DNA of 64,000 nucleotides, from the NCBI RefSeq assembly GCF_900188485.1, contig NZ_FZPH01000005.1:62001-126000 (forward strand), given 5' to 3'. The stretch is from Asanoa hainanensis (lineage in GTDB: Bacteria > Actinomycetota > Actinomycetes > Mycobacteriales > Micromonosporaceae). This document shows positions 48,360 through 56,495 of the stretch, one piece after another; the first letter of the stretch is position 1, and the number at the start of each line of letters is the position of its first letter. Below the pieces are notes generated by a model. That model saw only the letters and a program-made list of their open reading frames with translations. It searched no databases and was not told where the DNA came from. Both the position numbers and the translations under genes were made by a program.

Positions 48360-49037
48360 TCAGCGCGAGACGAGGGTGATGCGGTTCAGCACGGGTACGG
48401 GCAACGGGTTGCGGGTCGCCAGGTAGGCGGCCAGGTTGTCGAACAGCGGCCCGGGGTGCGCACCACCGACGCCGGTGACCCCCTTGACGATCAGCGGCGC
48501 GGCCGCGATGACGGGGTTGCTGCCCTTGCGGACCTTGCCGTGCTTGTCGGCCCGGTCGCGCAGCCCGTCGCTGACGGCGATCACATAGCCGGCGGCGGGG
48601 TCGACGACCTTGCCGCCGATCGTGATGGTGGCCGGGTCGACGTGCAGGCCGTTCAAAGGCTTGGCCCGCCACTGGTACGCGAGCTGACTGGACACCTGCA
48701 GCACGCTGCCGTGCTTGGCGAACTGGGCCTCCAGCGCCTGGTGGAGCTCGGCGCCGGTGAGCCGCACGACGCTGGAGCCGAGGTCCATCGGCAGCGCGTC
48801 GAGCGCGTCGCCGACGGTCACCTCCGGATGCTTCCTGCCCAGGTCGGCGCGCAGGTCGGCGGGGTCGACGAGCGTTGCCACGTTGAGGTCGAACGGCTTG
48901 GCACCGGTCTGCAAGGCGTCGGCGACCACGTCGCCGAGCGTCGACTCACCGGCCGGGTTCGGCCGGCGGGTCAACGGACCGCCCAGCACACCGACAACCG
49001 TCTCCCTCACTGACCGGTCCACATGCGCCACGGCCAC
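48360..49037 (-). CDS. Orphan 5'-nucleotidase C-terminal domain protein
   Basis: The 225-residue protein begins at the point where the 5_nucleotid_C domain normally starts (GGPLTRRPNPAGESTLGDVV ADALQ), then VTVGDALDALPMDLGSSVVR, LTGAELHQALEAQFAKHGSV, and GKVVDPAAGYVIAVSDGL. The metallophosphatase half that normally precedes it is absent, and no export signal is present. The usual NPGGIRADL reads DPADLRADL. It could be a 5'-truncated nucleotidase or a substrate-binding partner of the exported phosphatase encoded downstream, but their compartments differ. Confidence 0.78.
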   Translation of the reverse strand: MAVAHVDRSVRETVVGVLGGPLTRRPNPAGESTLGDVVADALQTGAKPFDLNVATLVDPADLRADLGRKHPEVTVGDALDALPMDLGSSVVRLTGAELHQALEAQFAKHGSVLQVSSQLAYQWRAKPLNGLHVDPATITIGGKVVDPAAGYVIAVSDGLRDRADKHGKVRKGSNPVIAAAPLIVKGVTGVGGAHPGPLFDNLAAYLATRNPLPVPVLNRITLVSR

Positions 49038-49117
49038 GGATGCCCCCTTCAGGGTTCAGACACGACGCCGAGACGGCGGCCCCGGCGATCGAACCCAGCC
49101 CAACAGGGCCTCACGAA

Positions 49118-49135
49118 TGTTTTTGATCATGAACA
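49118..49135. promoter_or_regulatory. AT-rich near-palindrome upstream of nucleotidase-domain gene
   Basis: The 18-mer from 49118 to 49135 centres on TGATCA with outer TGTT and AACA arms, an imperfect palindrome 81 bases before the 49037 start. It is AT-rich against its surroundings. It may be an operator or -10 region. The rest of the 49038-49236 gap holds no gene I can support. Confidence 0.35.
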
Positions 49136-49236
49136 AGATGACCCGATGAACATGGCGTGGCGGCGCGCCCACCCGGGATCATGTCGCGATGGCCCCCATC
49201 GTCGAGATCCACGTGCTCGCCGCCCGGCCGTTGCGC

Positions 49237-50214
49237 TCAGAGCCAACCGCGGCGTTCGGCCAGGCTGCCTGCCTGGAAGCGGCTCGATGCGCCCAGTTCG
49301 GTCATCAGCGCCTGGAGTCGGCGGTACGTCGTGCGCGTGCTCCAGCCGTTGACGCGCGCGATGGCTGTGTCGGTCAGGCCCGCCATCATCAGCGCGAGCA
49401 GTGACCGGGTCTCCTCGTCCGGCTTGGTGCGGCCGGTCGGCGCCACGTCGAGCGGCGCCGCCTGGGCCCACTCGCCCTCGAACAACGCCTCCAGCGCCGT
49501 CAGCAACGGCGACCGCCGGACGAGGTACGCGACCTGGAGGCCGCTGCGGCTCAGGTCGAACGGGATCAGGGCGTCCTGGTCGTCGCGGATGATCAGTTTG
49601 ATCGGCAGGGTCCGTCGGGTGCGCGCCTCCTCGCCGCCGCGTACCGCCGGCAGGATGTCGGTCTCCAGTTTCTGCGGCCAGGTCAGGGCGTCGAGGCTGT
49701 AGATGACGCGGTGCGCGACGCCGTCGTTCTTGTGGCGGGCGATCTGTGCCTCGGTGTTCCGGGCCGCGCCCGCGCCGCCGGGCACCTCGTAGTAGGGCGG
49801 TGTGTCGAACACGCGGACCTGGTGGAGCGCCTCCGACTCCAGGTGGGCGACCGCCGCCGCTATCGTCTGCCGGTCCGTCAGCTGCTCGATGACCAGCTCC
49901 GGGCTCGTCCGGTGCGCGCTGCGGTGGATCTCCGACAACGCGTGCACCTTGGCCCGCGCGGCGCTGAGCTCGCGCTCCCTCTGCAGAACGAGCTGGTTGA
50001 TCGCGATGTCCGGCGGTGCCGCCAGGTAGCGGGTCGGGCTGCCGCTGCCGGCCACGAGGTGTTTGTCGGTCAGGGCGGAGAGGGTCCGGGCCAGTGGGTC
50101 CGACGGGGTCGAGAGGTGGTCGGCGAGGGCGGCGACGGTCGAGCCGGGCAGGGCGACCAGTGCCTCGTAGACCCGCTCCTCGTCGTCGGACAACCCCAGG
50201 ACCCCGAGCTCCAT
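49237..50214 (-). CDS. TrmB-LuxR hybrid transcriptional regulator
   Basis: From the ATG at 50214 the 325-residue protein has an N-terminal TrmB/winged helix (LGLSDDEERVYEALVALPGS, TVAALADHLSTPSDPLARTL), a middle domain (HRSAHRTSPELVIEQLTDRQ) and a C-terminal GerE-like HTH (RSLLALMMAGLTDTAIARVN, RTTYRRLQALMTELGASSRF). Two DNA-binding modules in one chain are typical of a group of actinomycete regulators of exported protease and antibiotic genes. It is divergent from the subtilase at 50323, with a perfect palindrome just upstream of its own start. Confidence 0.85.
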   Translation of the reverse strand: MELGVLGLSDDEERVYEALVALPGSTVAALADHLSTPSDPLARTLSALTDKHLVAGSGSPTRYLAAPPDIAINQLVLQRERELSAARAKVHALSEIHRSAHRTSPELVIEQLTDRQTIAAAVAHLESEALHQVRVFDTPPYYEVPGGAGAARNTEAQIARHKNDGVAHRVIYSLDALTWPQKLETDILPAVRGGEEARTRRTLPIKLIIRDDQDALIPFDLSRSGLQVAYLVRRSPLLTALEALFEGEWAQAAPLDVAPTGRTKPDEETRSLLALMMAGLTDTAIARVNGWSTRTTYRRLQALMTELGASSRFQAGSLAERRGWL

Positions 50215-50226
50215 GGGTCCAGATTG

Positions 50227-50238
50227 TGCCAGCTGGCA
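50227..50238. promoter_or_regulatory. Perfect 12-base palindrome between regulator and subtilase
   Basis: TGCCAGCTGGCA at 50227-50238 is a perfect palindrome 12 bases before the TrmB-LuxR start and 85 bases before the subtilase start. It is a candidate operator for autoregulation and for control of the protease. Confidence 0.5.
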
Positions 50239-50322
50239 GGAAGCAGCCACATCCGGATCTTGTGACGGGGATCGACGGCTGACAGTGTTCGGCCAGCTCC
50301 TGCGCAGAAAGGAACCCCGCCG

Positions 50323-53300
50323 TTGAGAACCTCACGCACACGTCGGGCCATGGCCGTCGCGACAGCCGCGTGCCTCGCGTCGTCGCTCAGCTCCATTATG
50401 GTCGCCGATCCGGTGTCGGCCGCAGCGGGCGGCTCAGGCCGCGCGACCCACACCCTCACTCTGATCACCGGGGATGTCGTCACGGTGAACGCGACCGGTG
50501 ACCCCGGTGACAGCGGAGGGACGATCTCCGTCAAGGGACCGGACGGCGGACCCGCCGACGTGCGGATCCTGGAGTCGGCCGGTGACGTCTACGTCTTCCC
50601 GACCGCGGCCGCGCCGTACCTCGGCAAGGGCGTGCTGGACCGCCGGCTCTTCAACGTCACGGACCTGATCGCCGCCGGGTACGACGACGCGCACCGCGAC
50701 GACCTGCCGCTGATCGTCTCGTACGCCGGCGGATCGGCCGGGTTCCGCGCGAACGCCGCACTGCCGGGCGCCACGCTGGTCCAGCCGCTGGCGAGCGTCG
50801 ACGGCGCCGCCGTCACGACGGACCACGCGCGGGCACGCGACTTCTGGGCGGCGGCGACGGCCGGGACGCCGTCGTTCAAGGGCAGCGCCAGCTCCACGGC
50901 GGCGTTCGCCAACGGCATCGAGCAGATCTGGCTCGACGGCAAGGTCTACCCGGACCTGGCCGAGTCGGTCGCGCAGATCGGCGCGCCCGAGGTCTGGGCC
51001 GGCGGCGACACCGGGCAGGGTGTCGACGTCGCGGTGCTGGACACGGGCGTGGACGAGGGCCACCCCGACCTCGCGGGACGCATCGTCGAGACCCGCAGCT
51101 TCATCCCCGGCGAGGACGTCAAGGACGTCCGCGGCCACGGCACCCACGTCGCCTCCACCATCGCCGGCACGGGCGCGGCGTCGGGCGGCACGGAGAAGGG
51201 TGTCGCGCCGGGGGCGCGACTGCACATCGGAAAGGTGCTGGCCGACTCCGGTTCCGGCACCGACTCCCAGGTCCTCGCGGGCATGGAGTGGGCGGCGGTC
51301 GACCAGCACGCCAAGATCATCAACATGAGCCTGGGTACGCAGGAGCCGTCCGACGGCATGGACCCGATGTCGCAGGCCGTCAACCGGCTCAGCGCGCAGA
51401 CCGGTGCGCTGTTCGTGATCGCGGCCGGCAACACCTCCGGCTCCGGCACGGTCAGCTCGCCCGGTGCCGCCGACGCCGCCCTCACCGTGGGCGCGGTCGA
51501 CAGCGGTGACCGCCTCGCCGAGTTCTCCAGCCAGGGTCCGCGGGTCGGCGACGGCGCGCTGAAGCCGGAGGTCACCGCCCCTGGCGTCGACATCCTGGCC
51601 GCGCGGTCGCAGTACACGTCCGAAGGGGAAGGCCCCTACCTGACGATGAGCGGCACGTCGATGGCCACGCCGCACGTGGTCGGCGCCGCCGCGCTGCTCG
51701 CCGCCAAGCACCCCGAGCTCACCGGCGCCCAGCTCAAGGACCTGCTGACCAGCACCACAAAGCAGACGCCGGACTACACCGCGTTCCAGGCCGGCAGCGG
51801 CCGCGTGGACGTGGCGAACGCCGCCCGGGCCGGGGTCTTCGCCACGGCCACCGCCTCCGCCGGGCAGGACGCGTCCGGTCCGGTCAACCGTCCGGTGACG
51901 TACACCAATCTCGGTGGGACGCCCGTGACCCTCACCCTGTCGATCCCCGGCGCTCCACCGGGGATGTTCAAGCTCTCGACCGGCAAAGTCACCGTGCCCG
52001 CGCACGGCACCGCCACCGCGACCGTGACCATCGACCCGACGAACGCGCCGCGCGGGTCCGTGGGCGTCAGCGCCCAGATCCTGGCCACCGGGCCCGACGG
52101 CACGCTCGCCGCACACACCGCCGTGTCGGTCGGCGCGCTGGCCCACCGCCTGACCATCGACGTCAAGGACGCGAAGGGCCAACCCGCGTGGGCGTTCGTC
52201 ATCGCGCTGCGGGCCGGCGACCCGAACCCGATCCTGCTCGCCATCGACGGCTCGGCGAGCTTCTACACGCCGGACGACCAGTACTCGGCGCTCGGCTTCG
52301 TGGCCGTGCCCGGCCGGCACGGCCCGAACTCGATGGGGCTGGCGCTGCTCGGCGATCCCGACTTCACCCTCGACGGCGACCGGACGGTCACCCTCGACGC
52401 GGCCAAGGTCCGGCTGGTCGACGAGACCACCCCGCAGCGCAGCACCCCGACCTACCAGCGGCTCGAATACTCGCGGATGCTCCACGAGGACGGCCGCATG
52501 CACGACTTCGTGCTCGCCAGCATGTCCGTCGACAGCCTGTGGATCCAGCCGCAGGGCAAGGTGACGCACGGCGACTTCGTGGTCGGTGCGCGGTGGCGCA
52601 AGGAACAGCCGGGGCTGGCGGTGTCCGTCCGCGGCACCGACTACACCGACCTCGCGCGGCAGCGGGCCGTCGCCGCCCTCCCCGAGGGCACCCGGACCCT
52701 GCCGCTGGTCTTCGCGGGTGCCGGTGCGCCGGCGGACTACGCGGGCATCAAGGCGCGGGGCAAGGCGGTCGTCGTGCGGCGCAGCGACGAGGTGACCCCG
52801 GACGTGCTCGCCCAGGCGGCGGTCGACGCGGGCGCCAAGCTGCTGCTCGTGGCCAACGACCGGCCCGGCCGGGAGAGCCTGTGGTTCGGGACGGACGCGC
52901 TCGACGTGGCGCTCGTGGGCCTCGACGAGGGCGAGAAGCTGATCGCCCAGGCCCGGCGGCGCGACGCGACGGCGCGCGTGGAGTCACACCCGGCGCCGGC
53001 CTACCTCTACGACCTCGCGCACACCTGGCACAACGAGGTGCCCAGGAACATGGTCGTGCAGGCGTCCGGCAAGAACCTCGCGCGCATCGACCAGACGTTC
53101 GCCGGCCTCGTGCCCGGCGGCTCCGGTCAGGAATGGCGGTACGACTTCCCGGCGTACACGGAATGGGGCATCGGGAACTACGTCGACATGGCGGCCAGCG
53201 GGCGCCGCACGGACTGGGTGACCACCGACGGCGCGAACCGCTGGGGTCACGAGGTCTACGACGGGCAGTTGGGCCAGTACGGCGTCCGGCGGACCTACAA

Positions 53301-54015
53301 AGCCGGCTCCGTGTCGAGCGACAAGTGGTTCACGCCCATCCAGCGGCCGTACCTCAACAACAACTACCTCGGCCCCACGCGTACGGACGACGAGATGCGG
53401 ATCGACTTCCCGGGGTACGGCAACGCGGACCACGTCGGCGCGCTCTCGGACCAGCAGCACGCGAGCCAGACCGTGACGCTCTACCAGGGCGACACCCAGC
53501 TCGGCCGGTCCGACAACGGGCTCACCTTCTATCCCAAGGCCCCCAGCTCCGGGAAGCTGCCGTACCGCCTCGTCGTCACGAACCAGCGGGATGCGGCCCT
53601 CAGCCCCTACTCCTCCTCGACCGCGACGACCTGGACCTTCACCTCGGCCGCCCCGAAGGTCCCCGGCCAACGGGAGCTGCTTCCGCTGCTGCAGCTCGGC
53701 TACGCCGTCGACCCGTCCTCCGACGGGTTCGTGGGCCGCGACTCGACGTTCGGTGTCACCGCCGAGACGCGTGCCCCGGTCTCCGTCGGCCTGACACCGG
53801 TGTCGGTCGGCGGCGGTGGCACGCCCCGCCCACCCCGGGTCGAGGTCTCCTACGACGACGGCCGGACCTGGACCCGGCTCTCCGTGGGCCACCACGGCTC
53901 GTACCGCTGGAACGCTCCGAAGAAGGCGCAGTTCGCCTCCCTCCGGGTCAGCGCCACCGACACCACCGGCAACTCCGTCACCCAGACGATCATCCGCGCC
54001 GTCGGCCTCCGCTGA
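50323..54015 (+). CDS. Secreted subtilisin-like (S8) peptidase, 1230 aa
   Basis: A TTG at 50323 behind AAAGGA starts a protein with a Sec signal (AMAVATAACLASSLSSIMVA) and a propeptide region. The S8 catalytic triad is intact: Asp240 in VAVLDTGVDEGHPDL, His272 in GHGTHVASTIAGT and Ser446 in MSGTSMATPHVVGAAALLAA; the oxyanion Asn is in VIAAGNTSGSG. A PA-like region (KARGKAVVVRRSDEVTP) and long beta-sandwich C-terminal domains follow, ending TDTTGNSVTQTIIRAVGLR. It is an extracellular protease of the long actinomycete type. A strong terminator follows. Confidence 0.93.
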   Translation: MRTSRTRRAMAVATAACLASSLSSIMVADPVSAAAGGSGRATHTLTLITGDVVTVNATGDPGDSGGTISVKGPDGGPADVRILESAGDVYVFPTAAAPYLGKGVLDRRLFNVTDLIAAGYDDAHRDDLPLIVSYAGGSAGFRANAALPGATLVQPLASVDGAAVTTDHARARDFWAAATAGTPSFKGSASSTAAFANGIEQIWLDGKVYPDLAESVAQIGAPEVWAGGDTGQGVDVAVLDTGVDEGHPDLAGRIVETRSFIPGEDVKDVRGHGTHVASTIAGTGAASGGTEKGVAPGARLHIGKVLADSGSGTDSQVLAGMEWAAVDQHAKIINMSLGTQEPSDGMDPMSQAVNRLSAQTGALFVIAAGNTSGSGTVSSPGAADAALTVGAVDSGDRLAEFSSQGPRVGDGALKPEVTAPGVDILAARSQYTSEGEGPYLTMSGTSMATPHVVGAAALLAAKHPELTGAQLKDLLTSTTKQTPDYTAFQAGSGRVDVANAARAGVFATATASAGQDASGPVNRPVTYTNLGGTPVTLTLSIPGAPPGMFKLSTGKVTVPAHGTATATVTIDPTNAPRGSVGVSAQILATGPDGTLAAHTAVSVGALAHRLTIDVKDAKGQPAWAFVIALRAGDPNPILLAIDGSASFYTPDDQYSALGFVAVPGRHGPNSMGLALLGDPDFTLDGDRTVTLDAAKVRLVDETTPQRSTPTYQRLEYSRMLHEDGRMHDFVLASMSVDSLWIQPQGKVTHGDFVVGARWRKEQPGLAVSVRGTDYTDLARQRAVAALPEGTRTLPLVFAGAGAPADYAGIKARGKAVVVRRSDEVTPDVLAQAAVDAGAKLLLVANDRPGRESLWFGTDALDVALVGLDEGEKLIAQARRRDATARVESHPAPAYLYDLAHTWHNEVPRNMVVQASGKNLARIDQTFAGLVPGGSGQEWRYDFPAYTEWGIGNYVDMAASGRRTDWVTTDGANRWGHEVYDGQLGQYGVRRTYKAGSVSSDKWFTPIQRPYLNNNYLGPTRTDDEMRIDFPGYGNADHVGALSDQQHASQTVTLYQGDTQLGRSDNGLTFYPKAPSSGKLPYRLVVTNQRDAALSPYSSSTATTWTFTSAAPKVPGQRELLPLLQLGYAVDPSSDGFVGRDSTFGVTAETRAPVSVGLTPVSVGGGGTPRPPRVEVSYDDGRTWTRLSVGHHGSYRWNAPKKAQFASLRVSATDTTGNSVTQTIIRAVGLR

Positions 54016-54031
54016 CCCTCCACCCCTCCGT

Positions 54032-54062
54032 GCGGCCCGTCCCCTTCTCGGGGGCGGGCCGC
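54032..54062. terminator. Hairpin terminator after the subtilase
   Basis: A 13-base stem (GCGGCCCGTCCCC at 54032-54044 against GGGGGCGGGCCGC at 54050-54062, one G-U pair) with a 5-base loop follows the subtilase stop by 16 bases. Confidence 0.8.
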
Positions 54063-54085
54063 GTTAGTGACCTGGGCCACTGAAA

Positions 54086-54112
54086 GTCACAGACCGCCGA
54101 ACGAGCGGTGTC
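54086..54112 (+). promoter_or_regulatory. Candidate ECF41-type promoter
   Basis: GTCACA at 54086-54091 and TGTC at 54109-54112, spaced 17 bases, resemble the published ECF41 promoter pattern (TGTCACA ... CGTC). It lies 35 bases before the oxidoreductase gene, which is followed by an ECF41 sigma gene, so it could be the cognate promoter. A second GTCACA at 54118 lacks a partner. Confidence 0.5.
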
Positions 54113-54147
54113 TCGTGGTCACACCCTGACGGAGAAGGAGAAGCCAC

Positions 54148-55350
54148 ATGGCTGAGTACACCGATGTCGTCGTGGTCGGCGGCGGATACGCCGGCGTGAT
54201 GGCGGCGAACCGGCTGACGGAGCGCGACGACGTCCGCGTGACCCTGGTCAATCCCCGGCCCGCGTTCGTCGAACGGATCCGGCTGCACCAGCTCGTCGGC
54301 GGGTCGGACGACGCGGTCGTCGACTACCAGCAGATCCTGGCCCGCGGCGTGCGGTTGGTCGTCGACACCGCCACCCGGATCGACCCGGCGGCGCGGACCG
54401 TGACGCTGGCGGGCGGGGACTCTCTCGCCTACGACTACCTCGTGTACGCCGTGGGCAGCGGAAGTGCCGAACCGACGGTGCCCGGTGCCGCGGAGTACGC
54501 GTACCCGATCTCCACCCTGGAGGACGCGCAACGCCTGCGTCCGGTCTTCGCGGGCGCGGCGGCGTCGGCCCCGGTGACGGTCGTCGGCGCCGGGTCGACC
54601 GGCATCGAGACCGCGTCCGAGCTGGCGGAGCTGGGCCGGCACGTCACCCTCGTGTGTGGACGGGTGTTCGGGGCGTACCTGCACCCTAAGACGCGTCGCG
54701 CGGTCGCCGCCCGGCTCGTCAAGCTCGGCGTGACCCTGGTCGAAGGCGCGGGCGCGACGGTGACGGGCGTGACCCGCGACGCGGTCCAGCTCGCCGACGG
54801 CCGCGACCTGCCCAGCGGCGTCACCATCTGGACCGCCGGCTTCGGCGTGCCGGACCTGGCCGCCCGCAGCGGGCTGAGCACGGACGCCGTCGGTCGAATG
54901 CTCACCGACGAGACCCTCACCAGCGTGGACGACGACCGCATCATCGCGGCGGGAGACTCGGCGGCGCCGTCGAACCTGCCGGTGCGGATGAGCTGCCAGT
55001 CCGCGATGCAGATCGGCCCGCAGGCCGCGGAGACGGTGCTGAGCCGGATCGCCGGCAAGCAGCCCGCGCGCTTCGAGGTCGGGCTGTTCGGGCAGTGCAT
55101 CAGCCTGGGCCGGGGCGGTGGAGTCGTCCAGTACGCTCGAAGGGACGACACCGTGACCGGGGTGTTCATCCTGGGCAGCCGGAGCATGGCGATGCTGAAG
55201 GAAGGCGTGTGCAAGAGCACCGTCTGGCAGCTGTCGCAGGAGGCCCGCCGGCCCGGCAAGCTCAACCTCTGGTTCAAGGACCGCCAGCGCGCCAAGGTGC
55301 TGCGCGACCGGGCCAAGGGTTCCCCGGAGGTCACCGGTCAGCCGGCATGA
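54148..55350 (+). CDS. NDH-2-like FAD/NAD(P)-dependent oxidoreductase
   Basis: The 400-residue protein starts behind GGAGAAGGAG. It has the FAD-binding GGGYAGVMAANRLTERDDVR, a second dinucleotide-binding motif VTVVGAGSTGIETASELAEL and the FAD-contact motif DDRIIAAGDSAAPSNLP. It resembles type II NADH dehydrogenase and AIFM-like enzymes, possibly a soluble quinone reductase. It is immediately upstream of an ECF41 sigma factor gene, the usual arrangement for ECF41 systems, where the partner is a carboxymuconolactone decarboxylase, oxidoreductase or epimerase. Confidence 0.9.
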   Translation: MAEYTDVVVVGGGYAGVMAANRLTERDDVRVTLVNPRPAFVERIRLHQLVGGSDDAVVDYQQILARGVRLVVDTATRIDPAARTVTLAGGDSLAYDYLVYAVGSGSAEPTVPGAAEYAYPISTLEDAQRLRPVFAGAAASAPVTVVGAGSTGIETASELAELGRHVTLVCGRVFGAYLHPKTRRAVAARLVKLGVTLVEGAGATVTGVTRDAVQLADGRDLPSGVTIWTAGFGVPDLAARSGLSTDAVGRMLTDETLTSVDDDRIIAAGDSAAPSNLPVRMSCQSAMQIGPQAAETVLSRIAGKQPARFEVGLFGQCISLGRGGGVVQYARRDDTVTGVFILGSRSMAMLKEGVCKSTVWQLSQEARRPGKLNLWFKDRQRAKVLRDRAKGSPEVTGQPA

Positions 55351-55365
55351 GGACGAGGGGTGCGG

Positions 55366-56241
55366 ATGAGTGACCCGGCCACCGATGCCTTCGTCGCGCA
55401 CCGGAACCTGCTGTTCACCGTCGCCTACGAGATCCTCGGATCCGCGGCCGACGCGGAGGACGTAGTGCAGGAGACCTGGCTCCGCTGGGTCAAGGTCGAT
55501 CTGGATCAGGTACGCGACCAGCGCGCGTACCTGATCCGGATCACCACCCGCCAGTCGCTCAACCGCATCCGCACCATGAAGAGGCGCCGGGAGGCGTACG
55601 TCGGTTCGTGGCTGCCCGAGCCGCTGCACACCGCCGCGTCCGACGACGTCGAGCTCTCCGAGAGCCTGTCGATGGCGATGATGCTCGTCCTGGAGACGTT
55701 GTCACCGACCGAGCGCGCGGTCTTCGTGCTGCGCGAGGTGTTCGAGGTCAGCTACGACGAGATCGCGGAGGCGGTCGACAAGAGCCCGACGACGGTACGC
55801 CAGATCGCCCACCGCGCCCGGCGCCACGTCGACGCCCGCCGCCCCCGCGCCAAGGTGTCACCGGTGGAGCGCCGCGCGGCCCTGGAGGCGTTCCAGCACG
55901 CGGTCGAGACCAACGACCTGCAGGCGCTGATGGCCGTGCTCGCCCCGAACGTGGTCGTGGTCAGCGACGGCGGCGGCATCAAGATCGCCGCACCGCGCCC
56001 GGTCGTGGGAGCCGAGAAGGCGATCCGGTTCTTCGTGGGCAGCATGCGCAAGGTCGGCGGCACGCTCACCACCGAGCTGACGGTCATCAACGGCAACCCG
56101 GCGCTGCTGTTCCGTGTGGACGGCGAGCTCGACGGAGTGGCGGCCCTTGGCATCGAGAACGGCCGCGTCACCGACATCTGGTACGTCCGCAACCCGGAAA
56201 AGCTCACGCGCGTCGAGTCCCCGACCCCGCTCAGCCGCTGA
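55366..56241 (+). CDS. sigJ: ECF41-type RNA polymerase sigma factor (SigJ-like)
   Basis: The 291-residue protein has region 2 (FVAHRNLLFTVAYEILGSAA, DVVQETWLRWVKVDLDQVRD), region 4 (LSPTERAVFVLREVFEVSYD, EIAEAVDKSPTTVRQIAHRA) and a fused NTF2/SnoaL-like C-terminal domain from about residue 165. The ECF41 signature motifs are all visible: WLPEPL, SDGGG and NPEKL. In ECF41 the C-terminal tail modulates activity, acting in place of an anti-sigma factor. The start at 55366 follows GAGGGG. It is encoded 15 bases after the oxidoreductase. Confidence 0.93.
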   Translation: MSDPATDAFVAHRNLLFTVAYEILGSAADAEDVVQETWLRWVKVDLDQVRDQRAYLIRITTRQSLNRIRTMKRRREAYVGSWLPEPLHTAASDDVELSESLSMAMMLVLETLSPTERAVFVLREVFEVSYDEIAEAVDKSPTTVRQIAHRARRHVDARRPRAKVSPVERRAALEAFQHAVETNDLQALMAVLAPNVVVVSDGGGIKIAAPRPVVGAEKAIRFFVGSMRKVGGTLTTELTVINGNPALLFRVDGELDGVAALGIENGRVTDIWYVRNPEKLTRVESPTPLSR

Positions 56242-56495
56242 GCCGGGACGCTCGGACCGACCAGCTCCGTCGGGGGCGTTTCTGGCGCGTGAACAGGGCG
56301 CTCGGGCAGCTCAAGTAATACTCAAGATCCGTCGTGCGTGGTCGTCGCAGCGAGAGATACACATACGCTGATCGGACCCAGCTCGCTCGCGGCCAGCCCC
56401 GATCCTTTGTGTCGAGGCGACTTTGTCGTACCTGGACGGTGCCGCGGTGAGGTCCTTCTTCGACCCCCCACCACGTGCAGAAAGAAGGAGGAAGT
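56242..56495. other. Intergenic region upstream of the carboxypeptidase
   Basis: This 254-base gap is the longest in the window. No gene is visible. It contains a partly AT-rich stretch (CAAGTAATACTCAAG near 56310) and two similar segments, CTTTGTGTCG and CTTTGTCGTA near 56404-56434, that may be promoter or operator elements for the carboxypeptidase gene. I cannot assign a precise promoter. Confidence 0.4.
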
